Source of the DNA: Rhodoferax sp.
Lineage (GTDB): Bacteria; Pseudomonadota; Gammaproteobacteria; Burkholderiales; Burkholderiaceae_C
Reading direction: 5' to 3'
Assembly: GCA_017880985.1 (NCBI GenBank)
Contig: JADGRK010000130.1
Span: 1 to 7,005 of the forward strand
Length of the DNA stretch: 7,005 nt
The notes beneath the pieces are model-generated. The model saw only the letters and a program-made list of their open reading frames with translations. It ran no database searches and was not told where the DNA came from. Positions 1 to 5,905 of the stretch are shown one piece after another (the stretch's first letter is position 1; every line of letters starts with the position of its first letter). A program made the translations under genes and the position numbers.

Positions 1-830
1 TGAGGCAGCATGCGCAACAGGACCACCGCGGCGAGGAGCAGTGCCATTTCACCGACCACGGGTGTCGCCAGCAGCTCGAAGACCTTGGCGACCGTGCCAA
101 GTAATACGCTTGCAGCCACTGTACCGGTGACGACCGAAGCCCCACCCGTAATGACAGTAATGAACGCCTTGGCGATGAACTGTCCGCCGGCATTCGGCGC
201 CAGTGCGACCAAAGGTGAGAGGATGCCACCGGCCAGGCCCGTGACCATGCTTCCGGCAACAAACGTAATCATGTAGATTTTCTGAGTTGAGTGTCCGAGC
301 GCCGCTGAGACTTCAGCCGATTGCATGGCGCCACGGACAACAAGTCCCGCGCGCGTGTAGCGCAAAACCAGGTAAAGGCCCACCATCAAAACCAGTGTTA
401 TCCCGATGACAAACAGGCTGTATCCACCCACGTGAAATTGCCCGATCTCCAGTGGGCCAAGTGGATTGGGAACGCCGGACGTCGTGGCCCCGAATGTCAT
501 TGACAACCCCCCCGACATTGCCAGGGACAGACCCCATGTCGCCAGCATCGTGTCGACCGTGCGCCCGTAGAGCCATCGAATCACGATTCGCTCCACCAGC
601 AAACCAAATATACCTACTGCAATCGGCGCAACGACGAGCATCGCGACCCAGATGTTGCAGCCGAACTTGAGAGCCACAATGGTTGCATAGCCCCCAAGGA
701 CGATGAATTCGCCATGCGCCAGGTTGATAACCCGCATCAGACCAAAAATCAGCGCCAGGCCGGCCGAGGCCAACGCGAGGGTCGAAATCGTATAGGCGAG
801 CTCGAACAGACTGACGACGATGAGGTCCAT
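1..830 (-). CDS. UrtB/LivH-type ABC transporter permease, 3' end cut by window
   Basis: This is an inner-membrane permease of the branched-chain amino acid/urea/amide (HAAT) importer class. My own reverse-strand translation is open for 276 residues from ATG 830 to the window edge. It contains the family signature GLMRVINLAHGEF at residues 30-42, the ERIVIRWLYGR segment at 80-90, and a cytoplasmic EAA-like loop, presumably for ATPase contact, around 159-185 (YTRAGLVVRGAMQ...AALGHS). A glycine-rich C-terminal part follows (LAGGILSP, VITGGASVVTGT), with several hydrophobic membrane segments. UrtB-like proteins usually end with an RPxGLF-like stretch; here the window stops at LLRMLP, so only about 10-20 residues are likely missing. 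An in-frame TGA lies three codons before ATG 830, which fixes the start closely. No clear Shine-Dalgarno precedes it. It follows the exported binding-protein gene by 79 bp. The class is clear; urea, amide or amino acid as substrate cannot be decided. Confidence 0.93.
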   Translation of the reverse strand, partial: MDLIVVSLFELAYTISTLALASAGLALIFGLMRVINLAHGEFIVLGGYATIVALKFGCNIWVAMLVVAPIAVGIFGLLVERIVIRWLYGRTVDTMLATWGLSLAMSGGLSMTFGATTSGVPNPLGPLEIGQFHVGGYSLFVIGITLVLMVGLYLVLRYTRAGLVVRGAMQSAEVSAALGHSTQKIYMITFVAGSMVTGLAGGILSPLVALAPNAGGQFIAKAFITVITGGASVVTGTVAASVLLGTVAKVFELLATPVVGEMALLLAAVVLLRMLP

Positions 831-856
831 GACGGTTCAGTGAGAAATAGGAGTTA

Positions 857-879
857 TGCAGGCCGGGGCTCGGCCTGCA
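857..879 (-). promoter_or_regulatory. GC-rich hairpin between binding-protein and permease genes
   Basis: A perfect inverted repeat has 9-bp arms TGCAGGCCG and CGGCCTGCA around a 5-nt loop. It lies in the 79-bp gap between the stop of the exported binding protein and the permease start. In the transcribed (minus) direction no U-tract follows, so it does not look like a full intrinsic terminator. Stable hairpins at this place in importer operons, such as those in the malE-malF gap, commonly protect the upstream mRNA and so keep the binding protein in excess over the permease. That role here is inferred from position and shape only. Confidence 0.6.
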
Positions 880-909
880 CGCTGACGATTCAAAACTGTG
901 TGTACTGTC

Positions 910-2133
910 TTAAATCTTTATCTCGTGCTGAATACTCGATTTCGGGTCCTTGCGCAGGTCACACACAGCCTGGGTGTCTTTTGGTCCCCGTTGGGCGAAA
1001 GACTGCAGTTCTTTCAGTTGTTGACCTCGCATCTCCATGACGTGCACATCGAGGGTCACATGATGGGTTTGACCATCGATGGTCACTTTGCCTGAAGGCC
1101 CTTCAATAGAGACGCCGGACGCCATTGCCGCTACAACCTTGTCATGATTCAAGCTCCCGGCACGTTTCACGCCCTCAGCCCATAGCTTGATACCTTGATA
1201 GTGCGACACGGCCAGCTCATGGATGGCTTTGGTGTTTCCTGGGTACATTCGACCCCAAGCCTCAAGGAACTTCGTGTTGGCAGCTGATTTCAACTCCGGT
1301 GAATAGTTGTCCGCCACCAGTATGCCGTCGCCTTCTTCGGCGGTAAGCACCTGGTGCTCATTGCCAATACCCAGCGTCGTCGACGCCATCGGTATTTTTG
1401 CCTTCATGCCGGCTGCGGCCCATTGCCGATAGAAAGACAGGTGCGCACCACCTACAAGAGCGCTGATGACAAGGTCGGGCTTGGCCTGTTGGATTTTTGC
1501 AATCGTGGAATTGAAGTCGGCAACGTCCAGCGGGAAGAAATCAACGCTTACTGCCTGCCCGCCGTTTTCGGCCAGATATCGTTGGAACCATTTGGCCATG
1601 TACTGGCCGTAGTTGTAGTCTGCGGCGAGGATGTAGGCTTTCTTGCCCCACTTTTTCATGGCGTAGGGTACGAGAACCTCTGCTTGCTGCGCTGGCGTGG
1701 TGCCGACCAGGAAGGTATTGGAGTCACAAACGCCACCTTCGTACAGGGGCGTGTACACATACAGAATTTTTTCACGATTGAGCAGCGGGCGAATGGCTTC
1801 GCGAGAGGCCGACAAGATGCCGCCGATGACGACATCGACCTTGTCCTGCTTTGTAATCTGCTGCGCATACTTGGTGTACAGCGCCATGTTCGACTGGGTG
1901 TCATAGGCAACCTTCTTGACTTGACGACCGAGCAGCCCTCCTGCTTTGTTGATTTCATCAATCGCCAGATCAGCGGCCATGTTCATGGGTTTGCCATAGC
2001 CATCGAAATTGCCTGATGTATCAAGCAGACTGCCCAGTTTGATGGGGTCGGCACCCCAAGCGAACGGCGCAATCGAAGTGGCAGCCGTCAGCATCGAGCC
2101 TTTCACTAATATATTTCTGCGGGTCATGGTCAT
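910..2133 (-). CDS. Exported UrtA/FmdD-type ABC solute-binding protein
   Basis: A 407-residue type I periplasmic-binding-fold protein of the UrtA/AmiC/FmdD (urea, short-chain amide) group, expected to deliver ligand to the downstream permease. Residues 1-28 form a signal peptide: TRRNILVKG with a twin arginine, then a hydrophobic stretch, then AWG|AD as a plausible cleavage point. The twin arginine hints at Tat export, but Sec is also possible. Family landmarks are INKAGGLLGR (61-70), YVYTPLYEGG (125-134), where UrtA and AmiC have a similar YEG segment, the ADYNYG region (171-176), and PLDVADFNSTIAKIQQAKPD (201-220). The C-terminal HHVTLDVHVMEM fits the NHHT-type end of this group. ATG 2133 is chosen because AAGGAG lies 7 nt upstream and the signal peptide follows at once; longer readings run into the flotillin tail. 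The ATG is one base after the flotillin TGA, so translation is probably coupled. The ligand is unknown. Confidence 0.93.
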   Translation of the reverse strand: MTMTRRNILVKGSMLTAATSIAPFAWGADPIKLGSLLDTSGNFDGYGKPMNMAADLAIDEINKAGGLLGRQVKKVAYDTQSNMALYTKYAQQITKQDKVDVVIGGILSASREAIRPLLNREKILYVYTPLYEGGVCDSNTFLVGTTPAQQAEVLVPYAMKKWGKKAYILAADYNYGQYMAKWFQRYLAENGGQAVSVDFFPLDVADFNSTIAKIQQAKPDLVISALVGGAHLSFYRQWAAAGMKAKIPMASTTLGIGNEHQVLTAEEGDGILVADNYSPELKSAANTKFLEAWGRMYPGNTKAIHELAVSHYQGIKLWAEGVKRAGSLNHDKVVAAMASGVSIEGPSGKVTIDGQTHHVTLDVHVMEMRGQQLKELQSFAQRGPKDTQAVCDLRKDPKSSIQHEIKI

Positions 2134-2134
2134 G

Positions 2135-3775
2135 TCATTGCTCCTTAAGTTTGGTTGGATGGGTTGGGGGGCTGGAAGTGCTGGGGCCGCGCGCCTTTTG
2201 ATGGTCAACGGCTGCGCGAAAGTGGTCGGACTCGGCTCTGGCGAGTTGGGGAATGTTGAGGTCCAGGTCTGCACCCATCGATTCGCCCAGTTTCTTGAGC
2301 ATTGGAAGGTTTAGCGCCATGTCATAAATTGCATCCATGGGGCCTGAAGAGCCGGTGCCTTTGCCGCCTTGGGACCCGCTCATACCTGACAAATGATTGA
2401 TGCGGATCGACTCAATCTTCTCCAGTGGCTTGACCATCTTCTCGGCCAGCTTTGGCAGAGCTTCAAGTCGCGCCATCTGCAGGCGCAGGTCCATGAGTTC
2501 GGGCGTTTGTGCGTTGTCTGCCGAGATTCGTGCCGCCGCACCGGCGGCTTCTGCAACCATGCTGGCTTCCTGAGCCGCCGCCTTGACACGCACTGCCTCA
2601 GCCTCGGCTTGCGCAATTTCAAGCAATCTCGAGACTTCAGCCTTGACGCGCAATGCATCGGTCTCGGATTCCTGCGACACACGTGCCAGAGCAAGCTCAT
2701 GCTGACGCTGCTGCACAGCCATTTCCCGCTCGGTGTTGCCACCTTCCTGCTCGAGCGCAAGTTTCGTTCTTGCGCGCTCACCTTCAATTGACGCCAGCGC
2801 TTCAGCCTCTTGGTGTCGCGACAATTCGATGGCCTGATTGACGCGTTGTACCTCCAGAGCCAGCCGTGCCTGCAGGCGTGCCTTATCGAGTTCATGGTCG
2901 CGTTCGATTTGCGACGCGGACAACTCTTGCTCCCGGTCCAGTCGTGTCTTCTCTACGGACAGTTGTGCCAGTTCTTTGGCCCGGGCTATCTCAGCTTCAC
3001 TGCGGGTGCGACTGTTTTCCAATTCCTGGCGCTGTCCGATTTGCGCCTGCTCTTGTTCCAGACTGAGCTCAATGCGCCGTTTGGTTGTGAGCAACTGTGT
3101 TTGCGCCCCCGAGATTTCAGCGTCGGCCTCTGTCTCGGCTCGGCGCTTTTTGTTGGTCGCCACAATTTCTGCCAACTTGCGCATGCCGACAGCATTGAAG
3201 ACGTTGTTCTCGTTGAGCGCCGAGAAAGGTGTCTGGTCGAAATCAACCAGCGCAACGGACTCCAGGCGGAGCCCGTTTTCACTCAGTTCCTGAACCAGCG
3301 CTTCACGCACTGCGCTCACATATTCAGCTCGTTTTTCATGCAAGGCGTCGAGGGTTCGGACCGCGGAACATGACTGAATCACATCGGCAAACCGGCCTTC
3401 CAGCATGCGACCTAAATCTTCAGAACGAAGCGCCCTGGCGCCAAAGGTCTGTGTCGCCGCCGCCACGTCACCCGGCTCAGCATTGACTCGTACCCGGAAC
3501 TCCATCGTGACGTCAACACGCAATCTGTCTTCGGTGAGGAGGCTGCTTTCGCCGGACCGTTTGATGAGCACACGATGCGCCCGCATGTTGATTTCATCAA
3601 CACGATGCAACATCGGAAGCGCAAAGAATCCGCCATCGAGGGCCACCCTTTGTCCACCGGCCCCGGTGCGTAAGAGTGCCGTGTCACGCGTTGATTTGCG
3701 GTAGAAGCGTTGCAGGAATGCAATACCCACCACGATAGCAACAATTGCAAGAACTATCCAAGCGAGTAGAGCCAC
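2135..3775 (-). CDS. Flotillin / YqiK-family SPFH membrane scaffold protein
   Basis: A 546-residue flotillin-like protein, close in length and layout to E. coli YqiK (about 550 residues). Residues 4-21 are one hydrophobic membrane anchor (LAWIVLAIVAIVVGIAFL). The SPFH/PHB domain spans roughly 27-205. From about 205 to 415 there is a very long, charged, Ala/Glu/Arg/Gln-rich coiled coil with EAEA and REQEL-type heptads. A flotillin C-terminal region follows (about 425-510; PELMDLRLQMARLEALPKLAEK, then a Gly/Ser-rich linker at 464-478). The extreme C-terminus is a Pro/Ser/Thr tail. Flotillins oligomerise and organise membrane microdomains. The start is GTG 3775, with AGGGG 6 nt upstream; it places the membrane anchor at the very N-terminus, as in the family. 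YqiK genes often neighbour an NfeD-family gene (yqiJ in E. coli), but none is seen here. Instead the gene lies between two AmiC/UrtA-type binding-protein genes, which is unusual. The family call is secure; the role in transport is inference. Confidence 0.95.
   Translation of the reverse strand: MALLAWIVLAIVAIVVGIAFLQRFYRKSTRDTALLRTGAGGQRVALDGGFFALPMLHRVDEINMRAHRVLIKRSGESSLLTEDRLRVDVTMEFRVRVNAEPGDVAAATQTFGARALRSEDLGRMLEGRFADVIQSCSAVRTLDALHEKRAEYVSAVREALVQELSENGLRLESVALVDFDQTPFSALNENNVFNAVGMRKLAEIVATNKKRRAETEADAEISGAQTQLLTTKRRIELSLEQEQAQIGQRQELENSRTRSEAEIARAKELAQLSVEKTRLDREQELSASQIERDHELDKARLQARLALEVQRVNQAIELSRHQEAEALASIEGERARTKLALEQEGGNTEREMAVQQRQHELALARVSQESETDALRVKAEVSRLLEIAQAEAEAVRVKAAAQEASMVAEAAGAAARISADNAQTPELMDLRLQMARLEALPKLAEKMVKPLEKIESIRINHLSGMSGSQGGKGTGSSGPMDAIYDMALNLPMLKKLGESMGADLDLNIPQLARAESDHFRAAVDHQKARGPSTSSPPTHPTKLKEQ
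2141..2146 (-). promoter_or_regulatory. Shine-Dalgarno AAGGAG for the exported binding protein
   Basis: AAGGAG on the minus strand ends 7 nt before ATG 2133. It lies inside the last codons of the flotillin gene (Lys-Glu-Gln-stop), so the ribosome site is embedded in the upstream gene. It decides the start of the binding protein against longer readings that overlap the flotillin. Confidence 0.8.
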
Positions 3776-3781
3776 ACCAAA

Positions 3782-3786
3782 CCCCT
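3782..3786 (-). promoter_or_regulatory. Shine-Dalgarno AGGGG supporting the flotillin GTG start
   Basis: AGGGG on the minus strand ends 6 nt before the GTG at 3775. It supports this non-ATG start, because any later start would cut into the membrane anchor. Confidence 0.55.
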
Positions 3787-3824
3787 AACTTAAAGGCACC
3801 ACTGAGGCGAAATTTAATTTCTAT

Positions 3825-3844
3825 GGAAAGTATTATTACTTTCC
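3825..3844. promoter_or_regulatory. Perfect 20-bp inverted repeat, candidate MarR-type operator upstream of flotillin
   Basis: The sequence GGAAAGTATTATTACTTTCC is a perfect inverted repeat with 8-bp arms and a 4-bp centre. It lies 49 bp before the flotillin start, in the 123-bp gap after the AmiC-like gene. Its half-site ATTACTTTCC (3835-3844, plus strand) recurs exactly at 5074-5083 inside the promoter region shared with the marR gene. Size, symmetry and AT-rich centre suit a dimeric winged-helix repressor. No U-tract follows the stem on the minus strand, so a terminator is less likely. A nearby -10-like AATAAT overlaps the repeat (minus strand) but has only a poor -35. The flotillin and downstream genes may thus have a second, co-regulated promoter, which is tentative. 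Confidence 0.55.
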
Positions 3845-3898
3845 TTGGAAAATAAAAAACTGGTGTTTACCCTTGGGTTTCGGCGCTAGGCGCCAGCC

Positions 3899-5032
3899 TC
3901 AAAAACTCTTCACGACGCTAAAAAGGTGCCCGTCCGCGCGGGCAAGATGAACCGGATAGGTGATGGCGGAATTGCTGTTCCAGCCGATGCCACGAACTCC
4001 CTTGTATTCAAACGGCTTGTCATTTCTTGGCGCAAGCGTCCTCAGCGCAAGCGCTGCGGCAAAGTGAATTCCCTCATAATTCGACTGGCCGAGCGAATTC
4101 AATGTTGGGGCGCGCTGCCCAAAGCGTTGGTGGTAACGCTCCTTGAAGCTCATGTTGGCGTCATCTGTCAAAGCACCGAAGTAGCCGGAACTGACAAAAA
4201 GGTTATCTGTATTGCCTTCACCAATGGCCAGCAACATGTTTTCTTCGACGGCGCAAGACAGCCTCAAGATATTCCTACTCAGACCCGCCGCTCCGAAGGC
4301 GCGATTAAAGTTAATGGCATCTTGGCCGACCAGTGAGAGCAAAATTGCATCAGGCTTGGTGTCCTGAATTTTTTGCAGGACCGCATCGAAATCGTCGGCG
4401 CCAAATGGCACGTAGTCCTCGGAGAGAACCACGCCACCGGATTGATTCACATAGCCTCTTGCCAGTCGATGCGATATCCAGGGCCATTCATAGTCGTTCC
4501 CAATGAACATCCAGCGTCGAGTACGCCATTGAGTCACAAACATGTCGATGGCGGGCTGCAGTTGCCGGTCTGGTGTTTCACCGATGGTGTAGACACCAGG
4601 TGAGCGCTCAACGCCTTCATGCAGAGCCGTATAGACGTAGGGCAAACGTCCCCGACAGCCCTCGACCACCGCGCGACGAACTGAGCTTGTGTGCATTCCC
4701 ACGATGGCTCCAATACTTCCCGAGTCAACCAATTCGCGAGTCACCTGCGCGAGGTCATCGACTTCATCTGAGGCATTGACGCATTTGAGTCTGAGTTCCC
4801 GGCCCAGGAGGCCGCCAGCCTGATTTATCTCCTCGGCAGCCAGCGTGGCACATGCAATCCCGGAAGGTCCCCATATTCCAGCCACCCCTATCATTGGAAC
4901 AAACAGCCCAATCGAGAACGAGTCATCCTCCCAATTCTGAGAAAACGGAAATGGTTTGCCAGACCCAAGTCGCGACATACCGGGCCGGTAGCGGGGCGCA
5001 AACGTTCCAACGTTTTGATGACTGCTCAGCAT
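3899..5032 (-). CDS. AmiC/UrtA-like ligand-binding protein without signal peptide
   Basis: A 377-residue protein with the AmiC/UrtA type I binding fold; Pseudomonas AmiC, a cytoplasmic amide sensor, is about 385 residues. The fold begins near residue 39 (SIGLFVPMIG). Landmarks are EEINQAGGLLGREL (67-80), YVYTALHEG (132-140; AmiC has a related YEG segment), MFIGNDYEWPW (175-185; compare FIGSDYIYP in AmiC), YVPFGADDFDAVLQKIQDTKPD (207-228) and SNYEGIHFAAAL (317-328). Residues 1-38 are polar, with no hydrophobic core or twin-arginine motif, so export is not expected. It is only loosely similar to the exported protein at 910-2133. ATG 5032 has no Shine-Dalgarno; ATG 4978 (residue 19) is an alternative and also lacks one. 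The protein is probably a sensor or regulator. AmiC normally acts with the antiterminator AmiR, but no AmiR gene is in the window. A binding protein exported by an unrecognised route cannot be excluded. Confidence 0.9.
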   Translation of the reverse strand: MLSSHQNVGTFAPRYRPGMSRLGSGKPFPFSQNWEDDSFSIGLFVPMIGVAGIWGPSGIACATLAAEEINQAGGLLGRELRLKCVNASDEVDDLAQVTRELVDSGSIGAIVGMHTSSVRRAVVEGCRGRLPYVYTALHEGVERSPGVYTIGETPDRQLQPAIDMFVTQWRTRRWMFIGNDYEWPWISHRLARGYVNQSGGVVLSEDYVPFGADDFDAVLQKIQDTKPDAILLSLVGQDAINFNRAFGAAGLSRNILRLSCAVEENMLLAIGEGNTDNLFVSSGYFGALTDDANMSFKERYHQRFGQRAPTLNSLGQSNYEGIHFAAALALRTLAPRNDKPFEYKGVRGIGWNSNSAITYPVHLARADGHLFSVVKSF

Positions 5033-5061
5033 GCCGATTTGAGTATAGGTTGAGATAAATC

Positions 5062-5090
5062 AGTATAAAGCGGATTACTTTCCGCGGCAA
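5062..5090 (-). promoter_or_regulatory. Sigma70-like promoter of the AmiC-like gene and operon
   Basis: On the minus strand, TTGCCG (5085-5090, four of six consensus bases) is followed by exactly 17 bp and TATACT (5062-5067, five of six). Transcription would start near 5055, giving a short leader of roughly 20 nt before ATG 5032. The candidate operator lies in the spacer, where bound protein would block RNA polymerase. A second TATACT lies further downstream, at about 5041-5047, but lacks a matching -35. Confidence 0.6.
5068..5083. promoter_or_regulatory. Candidate operator in the marR / AmiC-like divergent promoter
   Basis: On the plus strand, AAAG, seven bases and CTTTCC echo the inverted repeat at 3825-3844, which has AAAG, eight bases and CTTTCC. 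The 10-mer ATTACTTTCC (5074-5083) is identical in both. A second overlapping symmetry exists, GCGGA and TCCGC around six bases. The site fills the spacer of the leftward promoter and sits in front of marR, so one bound dimer could control both directions. This placement is typical of MarR autoregulation; binding itself is inferred. Confidence 0.5.
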
Positions 5091-5111
5091 CTAACGCTAA
5101 AATCGCCGCAA

Positions 5112-5543
5112 ATGGCAGGCACCAGCATGACATCGATTGACATCACCTTAATACTCGAGCAGACCCATCGACGTGTTTCCAGAGAACTCGACCGGGTGCT
5201 GTCGGAAGTTGGTGCATCCGCTGAGCAATGGCGGGTGCTAGATAAGCTCTCGGACGAAAAAGGACTTCCGATGGGCGAGTTGGCTCAGCAACTCAGCATG
5301 AATCCTCCGACCATGACAAAGCTCATCGACAGGATGGTCGGTGCGGGGCTGGTACACCGAATCGTTGATGACGAAGACAGCCGGCGGGTTCTGGTCTTCA
5401 TTACCGATAGTGGTTTGGTTCTTTTTGGCAAGCTTTCCCGCAAGGCAACTGAGTTCCATGATGGGTTGGCCGAAAGCCTCAGTGCACGGGAAGCGTTGCA
5501 ACTCAGCAAGTTGCTTGGTCATCTTACAAATCGACTGAACTGA
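5112..5543 (+). CDS. MarR-family transcriptional regulator
   Basis: A 143-residue winged-helix regulator of normal MarR length. The DNA-binding part is visible as a helix-turn-helix, with MGELAQQLSMNPPTMTKLIDRMVGAGLV at about 54-81 (recognition helix near 64-78). The wing follows as DDEDSRRVLVFIT (86-98), matching the D-x-R-x-L-T pattern of the family. Helices at both ends (about 10-30 and 103-142) would form the dimer interface. MarR proteins usually repress and are released by small, often aromatic, ligands. ATG 5112 is taken as start; ATG 5127 (residue 6) is also possible, and neither has a good Shine-Dalgarno. Rightward promoter elements are weak (TTGAGA at 5050-5055 or TATAAA at 5064-5069 without good partners). 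The gene is divergent from the AmiC-like gene, and the shared operator-like site suggests it controls itself and the transport cluster. Its ligand is unknown. Confidence 0.93.
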   Translation: MAGTSMTSIDITLILEQTHRRVSRELDRVLSEVGASAEQWRVLDKLSDEKGLPMGELAQQLSMNPPTMTKLIDRMVGAGLVHRIVDDEDSRRVLVFITDSGLVLFGKLSRKATEFHDGLAESLSAREALQLSKLLGHLTNRLN

Positions 5544-5905
5544 ATTTCGGCGTCAATTTTTGATCCCACAGTTTGATGCTCTGGAACGCGAGCCGACACC
5601 CGTTCTCACTGGTCTATCTAGAGCAGGTCAAAGGTGAACCTATTGCTGAAGCAGATGGGGTGCAACGCATACAAAGGTGACCGACAAAAAAATTGAATGG
5701 CGCTGTCCAGTGACCGCTTCTGGTCGGCAAGCGAAATTCAGGGACACGAAACGCCTTCCCCTTATCAGACCGTCAATGGTTTCATCTTTCAGGGCGCCTG
5801 CAATATGTCCTGATCGGTCCGTCGCATCGAAACCTGTTGATTAACAGCGTATACGAATCCTGAATCTGCCACTGTCAAGCTGGGGGTCGCAGCATGCAAA
5901 GTGGG
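5544..5905. other. 362-bp stretch without a convincing gene, between convergent genes
   Basis: No reading frame here has a good start, ribosome site and family match. The longest sensible small frame is 5576-5680 (plus, 34 residues, beginning MLWNASRHPF), with no Shine-Dalgarno; it could be a gene remnant. A minus-strand frame through about 5830-5640 is open but has no ATG. There is no strong intrinsic terminator for either flanking gene: T5 at 5557-5561 has no stem, and small stems such as GACC/GGTC around 5711-5724 lack U-tracts. Near the right end, a minus-strand TTGACA (5873-5878) precedes TATACG (5848-5853) with a long 19-bp spacer. It is followed by the palindrome-like CTGTTGATTAACAG (5834-5847), a weak promoter candidate pointing away from the peptidase gene. 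Confidence 0.5.

Noticed and set aside
1354..2016. A long plus-strand open frame of 220 codons opposite the exported binding-protein gene.
   Set aside because: It is the antisense shadow of a clearly recognisable solute-binding protein, has no family resemblance, and only reflects biased codon use in a GC-rich gene.
2134..2274. A longer start for the exported binding protein, adding 47 residues.
   Set aside because: The extension overlaps the flotillin C-terminus in another frame and would bury the signal peptide. AAGGAG 7 nt before ATG 2133 decides the start.
2810..3373. A plus-strand open frame of 187 codons, with others overlapping it, opposite the flotillin gene.
   Set aside because: The Ala/Glu/Arg-rich coiled coil uses codons that rarely make stops on the other strand. 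The flotillin domains explain the region fully.
3882..3894. Small hairpin GGCGC-TAG-GCGCC just after the AmiC-like stop codon, as a terminator.
   Set aside because: The stem is only five pairs and the minus-strand run of six Ts comes about 20 nt later, not directly after it. Termination here is not supported.
5549..5570. Resemblance of the minus-strand TGTGGGATCAAAAATTG to the ends of some IS21-family elements.
   Set aside because: It is a single short stretch recalled from memory, with no second copy, no partner end and no transposase in the window.
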